From: Haemaphysalis longicornis
Taxonomy: Eukaryota > Arthropoda > Arachnida > Ixodida > Ixodidae
Length of the DNA: 64,000 nucleotides
Reading direction: 5' to 3'
NCBI GenBank assembly: GCA_013339765.2
Contig: CM023449.1
Coordinates: forward strand, 32,959,622 to 33,023,621
The notes beneath the pieces were generated by a model, which was not told the DNA's origin, searched no databases, and saw only the letters and a program-made list of their open reading frames with translations. Numbering within the stretch: the stretch's first letter is position 1; each line of letters begins with the position of its first letter. Of the stretch, positions 1 to 8,700 are shown piece by piece. The position numbers were made by a program, and so were the translations under genes.

Positions 1-124
1 CGTGAAAAAAAGATAGGCGATGTTTTTTAGCTAAATATACATTGGTAACGTCACTAGTACTCAGCTGAGAGTAAGCCATCTCGGCTTACGAAATGATTCG
101 ATGCGCGCCTGCTTACACATCAGG
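1..124. other. No recognised feature
   Basis: AT-rich sequence before the LINE ORF1-like reading frame. I see no coding, RNA or repeat signal here. It may be the 3' flank of that retroelement reading leftward. Confidence 0.3.
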
Positions 125-868
125 CTATTGAATTTTCTCTAGGTCCTGCTCGCAGGTTATGCGCAGTGTACGAGATGTGTCTGTCTTGCGGGCAAAGATT
201 TTGCCGTCCTTTGTCCAGGCGTACTTCCAGTTTCGTTCCTTCTTTCGCGCGACAGCTTGCCCGAGCAGTTTTTTAAGAGTAGGACACAAATGCTCATTGA
301 CGAACACCGGTAAGGGTTCAGAGAAACCAAAACTGGACGCGCAGACCCGTTTCGTGCGTGCCTTCTCAATTACAGCGTCTCGCTTTGCACGTGAATGAAA
401 CTGCACAACCACATTCGGGCAACCCTGATCTTTCCTTGGTACACGATGGCACACATCGACGTCAGTTTCAGAGATCCGTTCATCGATAGCATCGCCGAGC
501 ATCCTTAGCATAGCTGGAAGATTTTCCTTGTCAACAGCCGGGAGTCCTTTGATCTCAATGTTCCTACTTCGCGAGTACTGCTCAAGGCTGGTCGTACGTT
601 GCTCGGAGGATATCACAACTTCATTCAGCCTTTTGCATTCTGCTGCTAGATGCAAGTTCTCTTTTTTCAGCGCTGCGTTCTCTTTCTCGATTTTCGCGGA
701 GCGCTTAGCCATTGCGTCAAACTGAGTGCTGAAGAAGTCAATAGAATTCTTTAGTTCTTTGAATTCCCTCCTCAATTCTTTCTCCATCTCTGTCCGCATG
801 TCTCTCATTTCCTGCCTCAAGTCCTTCAAGAATTTAGCAATTTCATGGGGCATCTCGTATTGCGACAT
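125..868 (-). CDS. Retroelement ORF1-like protein, coiled coil plus FP-like domain
   Basis: An open frame of about 247 residues from the Met at 866-868; an in-frame Met further upstream at 994 is less likely because the extra N-terminus is hydrophobic and falls in a repeated non-coding segment. Residues about 15-100 form a charged coiled coil rich in Glu, Lys and Leu. After it comes an LEQYSR-x-NIEIKGLP segment, then DVDVCHRVPRK and a Lys/Arg-rich tail ending DLEKIQ. This layout (coiled coil, LEQYSRRxN, CHRxP) is the one found in many arthropod LINE ORF1 proteins and matches the domain named after baculovirus FP proteins. It would bind nucleic acid as a chaperone. No reverse transcriptase lies next to it, so it is probably a 5' fragment of a LINE or a captured ORF1. 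Intact frame suggests recent insertion. Role is inferred from family resemblance. Confidence 0.6.
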   Translation of the reverse strand: MSQYEMPHEIAKFLKDLRQEMRDMRTEMEKELRREFKELKNSIDFFSTQFDAMAKRSAKIEKENAALKKENLHLAAECKRLNEVVISSEQRTTSLEQYSRSRNIEIKGLPAVDKENLPAMLRMLGDAIDERISETDVDVCHRVPRKDQGCPNVVVQFHSRAKRDAVIEKARTKRVCASSFGFSEPLPVFVNEHLCPTLKKLLGQAVARKKERNWKYAWTKDGKIFARKTDTSRTLRITCEQDLEKIQ

Positions 869-937
869 AATACAACCACAGTTTGGCAGCAGCGGAACAA
901 AAAGCAATACGCCAGGCGGAAAAAACACGACACAAAC

Positions 938-992
938 CTGTGTTTCAAAAGCGTGGCGATTAGGGCAGTGTACTGCGGTGGCCGCTGCTGCC
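938..992. repeat. 55-bp direct repeat, copy 1
   Basis: Identical to 1242-1296, 304 bp away. It starts CTGTGTTTCAAAAGCG and ends GCTGCTGCC. It lies just upstream of the ORF1-like frame on the - strand, so the pair may be tandem 5' UTR units of that retroelement. Confidence 0.85.
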
Positions 993-1241
993 AAATGAAG
1001 CCCGGAAGATCACCGCAGATGCTTTTACGGTGGGGGTCCCGCCGGTCATCGATGCGCAGATTCCTCTGCGCAGGCGTCACCTCGCTGGCAACGTCAGCAG
1101 GCCAATATGGTGCTCCACACGTGGCGAAGCACTTCACAGCAAACAGGCCAAGCGAGCGGCTGCGATTGGTTCCGAGGGGCGACGAGGCAAAGCTGGTCCG
1201 GCGGAGAACGCCAAAGGCCCAGCACCACCGTAGAGCAGGAT

Positions 1242-1296
1242 CTGTGTTTCAAAAGCGTGGCGATTAGGGCAGTGTACTGCGGTGGCCGCTGCTGCC
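1242..1296. repeat. 55-bp direct repeat, copy 2
   Basis: Perfect copy of 938-992. The 250 bp between the copies is GC-rich and has no convincing coding frame. The stretch 1297-1520 that follows is AT-rich and featureless. Confidence 0.85.
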
Positions 1297-1524
1297 CAAT
1301 AACCGTTTGAACGGGCTTCGATTGTAATGTAATTTTGCCACGTAATTAACCGAATCATTAAAACCTTTCACAGGTATTCATTTATATATATGTGGGTGCG
1401 CAAAATTATTCCATCCAAATAGTACGAGAATCAAACATTGCTGCCTGCTGAGGCAAAAAAATGACACTCAGAAAAATGTATAGACAAAAAATGAAATCTT
1501 TTACTTTCTCTTCTACTTCTTTAA

Positions 1525-2650
1525 AGGGGCACTGACACAAAAATTTTGTATCTTGTTTTTTTTGTTGCGATAAGTAGCTAGTGACCTACTTATAACCTGT
1601 AGAAACCTCATTTGCTTCAGCGTGTGATTTTCAATGCGGCCAGTCGCAGTTTCGGTTTCAGCGAGTGCCGCGAAACGATGGATTTTGTGTGAACAAAGCT
1701 GACCACGTGACCGTCGGAGGGATATCACAGAGCAGAGCCGCCGTAGCACTGTCGAATCCGCATCGACGGCAGTTTCTGCGAATGCCCCCACGTACTGATC
1801 TCGTGAGGCGCTTAATTAAAAAGTGACTGTGGATGTGACGCAGGCGCTGCGAGTGCAAATGCTACCGCGGCTAAAGAACGACGCGCGACGCTCGAGACGG
1901 TGGGTGGCAAGACGCGCGCTGGGAGCAGCCGGCCGGTCTGCCTACAGGTCCGCCTACAGATGTGTTCGGCTTAGCACTGCGGCGGATATTCGAGTGCCAC
2001 TCTCGTAAGCGGTGCAGATGACAATTTTTAATGCAACCCGCCATCGCATCATTAACTCCTTTCTCACGTAAGCCACCATGGTCGGGACTTGGGGACAATT
2101 TCGTGCAGCGGTAACAAGCTATCACTCGAGCTACCTGCGCCGGCCTGGGCCACTTCGCGGCCGTGGCCGCCGCCTGCACAGCGACCGTGCGGCTTTTTCG
2201 TGCCTCCGGCGCGTTTTCGCATTCAATGGTAATACACAGTAATAGAAACAGAGTGCCTGGAATCGCTGTAGAACTTTGGTCGCGGCCAGCTGCCCGATTA
2301 GCTGACGAAATCACGGCGCCTCCGCCGCCAACGATCGGGTTGTTCGTTCTCTAGAGCAGAAGCTCCGCCCTCCGGCCCTCCGATTGGAGCGGCGAGCCGC
2401 GCGAGCCGGCGCAAAACGCCGGTAGTGCGGAAGCGGCAAACACAAACTCGTGACGTGTTTGGATGTTGTTTATCTACAATTGCGCGTGGTCCTCTGCTGG
2501 CTGCTCGGTTGCGTTTCGCACACTTCAAAACTGATTTTAAATATGTTCTAGGCTGTATTCGCCGCTGATATTTTGCAGATGATGTATGTGTGTTCCCACC
2601 AATCTATCTCCGAAGTTATCTCGCCTTCAAAATTTTGTGTCAGTGCCCCT
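1525..2650. mobile_element. TTAA-flanked DNA transposon, family A (1.1 kb)
   Basis: Bounded by TTAA at 1521-1524 and 2651-2654. The ends are inverted repeats: AGGGGCACTGACACAAAA on the left and its complement reading TTTTGTGTCAGTGCCCCT on the right. TTAA duplication is the signature of piggyBac-type transposition. The interior holds no transposase I can recognise, so it is a non-autonomous copy. It lies just upstream of the first visible peptidase exon, presumably in an intron. The right end of the same family recurs at about 8155-8174. Confidence 0.8.
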
Positions 2651-2715
2651 TTAATGTACTAGTGTTTTTGCGTGAAACATTTGGCCCCTGGAAACGTCTT
2701 TTGTTGGTGTTACAG

Positions 2716-2767
2716 AGTACCCAGCAGGAATCCTCCAGGGTGTCTTTTACCAATACGGCCTTCCACG
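2716..2767 (+). CDS. M13 peptidase exon a (PAGILQ)
   Basis: Acceptor TTACAG then AG-TAC-CCA; donor CG|GTAAG. It reads YPAGILQGVFYQYGLP. PAGILQ is the conserved strand just before the zinc site in M13 enzymes. It leaves in phase 2 and joins exon b. A start at 2718 after TACAGAG is possible. Confidence 0.82.
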
Positions 2768-5700
2768 GTAAGCTTTTGGATGCTGTAATTTTCTCAACAC
2801 TGGCAACAGCACTACATATCATAAATATTTCGCATAATTTTCTGCACACAGCTACTCAAGAGTCTTTTGTACAGAAGCAGCAAAAGGTTCACGTATATGA
2901 AGACTGAACGCAATACCTCTTTTTTCAGAAAACAATGCATAGGGAGCACGAAGACAGGCACACATACACAAAATTTATTTAGTTATTTATTAATTTAGTG
3001 CTACTGTACATCCATAACAAAGTAACAAACAATGAAATTTCAAGGGTGGCATGTAAAATAAAAAAAATAAAGCTATACTTTTTATGGTAGCGAACACTTT
3101 TGGCCTGCGATCTGCCTGCGGTCGCGGCGGGAAAAGGCAGTCGTCGTTACTTATGACGCAAATTTCGCGAAAAGCCACAAAGAGTTTTCAACCATTTTAT
3201 CACTCTTTTAGAGAATGCATTAAAGTGATAGTGTGTAGACGTTGAATAGGTTATGCACAAGGAAGCACCTGTATTCGCAGCCAACACCCGTTAACCATCA
3301 CGCAGTTTATCATACAACTTTTAAGGATTATTCCGACCGTTTACCTTATAAAATCACGGTGGTTCTACAGTGTTTTATATCCTGCCGATCTAAACACTTT
3401 TATCGACATTTTTGCCGCCACTTAACACATTATCACAGCTGCTAGAAACATTCATTTCAAGCTGATTACGAAGCTAATGCGAATCTTTCCCACCATACTC
3501 ATATACGTGATTAGTATGAAACTCTGTGGTTGGTCAGGACTGTTCTGTGGCTTGGACAGCCTAGAAGCTAATCGCGTGTACGCAAGCACCAAGTTCCTGT
3601 ACAGTAAAAAGCTCTCTGGTCACAAGAACTACAAACTACACAGAACACACAAAAAAAGATAAATATTTGAGGTATTCTGTGCAGGTCCGTCAACATGGGG
3701 GCCATCGGTAGTGCTGCCGGACACGAGCTTACACATGGCTTTGATGACCAAGGTAGAATATTTACTTACAACTTATGACATATTTCTATGTTGCACGCTA
3801 TTCTGCGCCAATGCTTGTAACTGCAACATAGACTAACAGTCGTACCTACATATTTTATACCCCTGTCACAAGGGCACTTTCAATTGCGATTGAAGCGAAT
3901 CGCGATCGAGTTTTCGAGCGCGCTCAACGCACTGCCGCTGCTACACAGAACGTTTCAAGTTGCACCGGTTGCACTCGTGTACGCCAGATGCCACGGACAA
4001 TGTACTTGCGGCCGGCGTCTGGTATATTCACGCGGTCGTAGGTATACGTAACCATGTAAATGTTACCGCATGCTTATTTGGGTCAAGTTATTTGACACAA
4101 TTTGTGGCATTTGTTGAAGTTGTCACCTTCTGTGCCATTACTGAGCGGGGCCGAGAGTATCGCCACTTTCGTTCGATTGCGCTTGGAAGTTTCCATCGCG
4201 CTAGGGGAACCAGGATTGAGTTCTAGCGGAATCGGGCTCAATCGCGATTGAAACTGCCGCGTAGCAGCGCCCGATCCGGATTGAGCTCGATCCGGATCGA
4301 CTCAATCGCAGTGCCCGTGTGACAGGCAACTAGGTTGTCTCAGACGGAGATGGCACGTGGCGGACACCTGGGAAATGTGTCCGACATTTTTGTACCGATG
4401 AGGAAGAAGATGCGGTCACTGACCAAGTCAAGGTAAAAACAGAGACGTTTCGGAACGTACGGGTTCCGAAATGTCTCTGTTTTTACCTTGTCATGATACC
4501 TGACCAGACGAACTTTTGTCGAACTCTTGACTACATTTTTGTACCGATTTAAAGCAAGACCCACTACACTGTCCCTTGCTTTTTCATTATTCGTGAAGGA
4601 AGCCAGTACGATGCTGACGGTCGACTAAGAGAGTGGTGGAGCAAATCTACCCGAGAAAAATTTAAGCAGAAGTCTGAATGCTTTGTGCAACAGTACGGAA
4701 GTATTTATGACAAAGAAGCCGGAATGAAGGTAAGGTCTCCTTTGTCTTTTAAAGGTACCATTGCAACGTTCGCGACAAAAGGGAATATAGGCCACTAGTC
4801 GTCCGCTATTAATTTTTGCACACACAAATAAATTTTGGTAAGCCCATTATTGTTTTGTATAGACAATGCGGGTCATGGTGAAGACTAATTTTATTCCTGA
4901 AAAAATTAGGCCGGATAAAAAAAGTAAACACGCTGTAGCTCAGTTGCGTAGCAGACTCCGACTGCCTGTTTGGTGTATTCCAGGCTGGAATAAAAATGTC
5001 ATCGAGCTGGGGACCAATCGAAATGATGGCCATCTATATTTCTTTTTACAACGTGCGATGTGAAAAGCGCTTTCACTCTTGTGTAGGGGGTTTACGAATA
5101 TAAGCTTCATTATAGCTTTTTCAAAGCACCAAAACTTGGTACATGCTTTTCCAAAAAAGCAATTACACAATGAGTTCTTGGTAATGTTTAGAGAGCTATA
5201 GCATTAAAACCAGCATTAGCAGGAAACTAACGTTTTCCCTTTTTGCTTCCTCCGACGTTTCTGCCTCCATGTCAAAAAATGTCTCGCTCCTGACTTCTTT
5301 TCCAAATGGGTTCATTTTGCCAAGAATCAAAGGGTGGTCTTTCACACCACTCCGGAGAGAATAGACCCACTATAACACAAGACGTCGCACATTTCCTCGT
5401 GCTCATTTACATCCCAGGAATTGATGCACCTTATTCAGTGACACTAGATGCATCGTTCTGGGCTGGGTGTCCATCCGACTGGGTCAGCAGCAACCATAAA
5501 TTATGTACCGCCACATGACATTACCTGCTTGGCATACGCAGCATCTATATTCATTTCAAATTAAATGAGCATTCGCCGAGTACCTTTATAAACAGCGCAG
5601 CCTATCGAGTGTAAATGTAAAAAACTAGCATCCCAGCATTTCTTTAGAAATTGCTGAATCAGTAATTTTACGCGACCTGATAAAAAAGTGCTATATATGT

Positions 5701-8700
5701 GGTTAAACCCTACCAGAGTACCCTTTCTTGCTTTATTGTTGCACTTCCTTTTACTATATGGGTCTGAGGCTAACAGTCATGGTACTCTTTCAATCCAGCT
5801 CAACGGAAAAAATACGTTGGGTGAAAACATTGCAGACAACGGTGGCACTTTAGCAGCTTTCAGGGTAAGATCTTCTTTGCTCCAATCAGCAGATAATCTA
5901 TTTTCAATATTAAAACGTCCTGTGGTCCAATGGGCAGCTTATGTATTTTTAGAAATTTAACAGCCTTTCTTCGAGCCCCAGTGATGCGTAGCACCCTTAA
6001 TTTTATATTCATCACAAGCCTATCTACGCCCACTGCAGGGCAAAGGCCTCTCCCATTAATCTCCAATTATCTCGGTCCTGTGCTAACTGCGACCAATGTA
6101 TCTCCGCAAACTTCTTGATCTCATCTGCCCGCCCAACTTTCTGCCACCCTCTGCTACGCTCGCCTTCTCTAGGGATCCACTCTGTTACCCTTAATGACCA
6201 ACGGTTATCTTGTCTTGCACTCATGACCAACGGTTATCTTGCACTCAATTTAAGCTGAAGCCTTTTAGTGAGGCTCCAAGTTCTGCCTGTTGCTAATGGC
6301 TGTTGCTAATGGCTGTTGCTAATTATCGAAAATAATGAATGAGATCAAACGGGTTTCTGCTTTATAATCATCTTAGCCAACAGATGTGACAAAAATTTCT
6401 TTAACGTGTTGATGCTGCATGGTAAGCCACAGCCCGTTTATGCCACCGGAACGTATTTATACTTCACTGTGTGCTATTTATTTGAAAAATATGTAAAACT
6501 GTGTATCTCAAACTGCAGATGACACTGCAATTTGTAAACGCATTGAACCGCTATTACGAACTAACTATTCACTCGAAATATGTAAAACCGAGCATGTTCA
6601 CAGGATTCCTCAGCAATTAAAAGCAATAATACGTGTCACAGCAGTCCCACAATAGTATAAACCCAGGTTACGTATTCGAAAGAAACACACAAAAACATTT
6701 GCAAGTTCCCCAATTAATAAGCCACTGATAAGAAAAATGTTACACTGCTTATGGTTGTGGAGCCAAGTTAAGCATCAGGATGTAGTCCAATTCATTTTAT
6801 TCTACAAGTACTAAAACAAGATTTTAAAAGATTTTAAACGAAATGCTCTCCCCAAAACACGCCTAAACATTATTAATAACATTAAATAATAAAAAGCATG
6901 ATTAAGAATGCTGCAGTTAAAAATAATATAAATATCGAAGAATCTTAAAAGCCAACTCTGTCAATGTGCTTGCAAATAAAAAATGACAGTTACAGGGGAT
7001 AAACAGAAAAAAAAAATCCTGGGTCATCTCCACTAACGTGAAACCTGGGGAGGGGCGAAGCATGCAGTGCGCGCCAGTGTAGCAGACTCCCGAGGTAGAA
7101 CAAGTGAGCAATCGTGCGCTTGCCGAGGCGGTGGCGCCCTCTCTTGCATTGAAGCGGATTTAAGCAATTAAATGAGAGGCAGACTGGCCGTAAACTGTCT
7201 TCGTGTCACACACCTCCGCATGCTAAAAAGTATGCTTTACAGGAGAAAACCTGGCGTCTGACACCAATTTCGAGAACTGAATTTAACAAATTTTTGTAAT
7301 TGATGCAATTAAATCCTGATTATTCCTGTATTTTAATTTAGTGTAAATCATGTTGTTTTTTTAACCGGTTTTATTCATTATACACTAGTTTTTTTACCAT
7401 CGTTTGACAACTTGATTTACTGTGACGACATGAGACGACGACTACAGGAGACGCCGACAGCCCGAACCCCTAAGGCGCTTCGCCCCCAAAATTTTAAAAC
7501 GCTTAGCAAGTTGCAAAAGTACTCAACCAACGGTAGTAACCGAAACAATGAAGTATTTCGTGTGATGGGTTAACAGATGATAAAACAACAGAAACATAAA
7601 ACAAACATCAGACACACACGTCATGAGCAGCTAACACAGCAGCTGACGAGTTAAGAATGATCAGCATGAGTAGATTAGTGTGAATAAACTTTCATGAAAG
7701 AATAGCCACATTCCCACTGACATCTTTTGCTCCGTGTGCTTTACTCGGCAGGCGTATAAAAAGATCTTGAAAGAGGAATTCAAGGACACGGACACCCGAC
7801 TGAAAGGATTGGAAGAGCTGTCCGGGGAAAAGCTGTTTTTCATAGCATATGCTATGGTAAGTACTTTAAAAAGGCAATGAAGACAAAATGCAAGTTTGGT
7901 TCATTTCAAAGACTGCCTCATTAGAATAACATGTGGGATAACGTACAGGATAAAAAAAATTCCCGCATTTCCCCGAGGGGAAGAATGTGAAAGTGCGAAT
8001 GCACGAGTTGAATTTGCGCGGTTCGGTAATGTTCGCGAAAGAGAGATCACACACACACACACACACAACTACAAAGAAAGAAAGATGCATTTATTCACAG
8101 ACACCTATTTGTGTTGTCGTTGTACTTGATTGCTAGAGCGGATCTCAGCTTTGAAATTTTGTGTCAGTACTCCTTTAAGCGGGTGCATTAGCCCTTCTCA
8201 CGCCCGATTCCTGGCCAATCCCCCACGTGGGTATGTGCCATGTCAGCGGCCAGGCAGCGCGCGCCCATCTCCCCCCGTTGCTAAGGAAGACGAGGAGCGC
8301 GCGCACCCGCGGCTGTTGCTATGCGGACTACGGCGGCGGACGATTCAGGCTCGCTTAAGAAGTGCATTCGCACTTAAAAACCCCAGCTAACTTCGCTAGA
8401 GAAAGTGCTACCAGCCGTACACAAGCCTTAGCCGCATCCGAAGACTCATGCATGTGTTCCGAATACTCACACGCGGTAGACAGACTCCGGCGATCCAAGT
8501 AAGGCCTGGCAAATACAGGGTACTACATACCAGACAACACGACCGAATCTCAAAGCAGAGTCCCTAGCGCAACGGTCGCGCATCCAGCCAATACCTTCAA
8601 TACCAGCCAATATTAAATTTGGCTGGTACTTGTTTACCACTTGCCCATACCTGCTTGACTGCTGGCAATTACAACTCGGGAGGAAAAATGTTTGGCAAAC

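Noticed and set aside
125..868. Viral gene integrated in the genome (FP-like domain)
   Set aside because: The domain is shared by many arthropod retroelement ORF1 proteins, and the coiled-coil layout fits those better; no other viral gene is nearby.
938..1296. The 55-bp repeats as target-site duplication
   Set aside because: Far too long for any known insertion mechanism of this kind; more likely repeated element sequence.
5769..5798. Upstream acceptor for the ENIAD exon
   Set aside because: It would insert ten residues absent from the family; ATCCAG at 5798 has a better pyrimidine tract and gives a clean LNGK start.
7050..7490. MITE with GGGGCGAAGC ends
   Set aside because: Only about ten bases pair and no target duplication was seen, so it was left as a remark.
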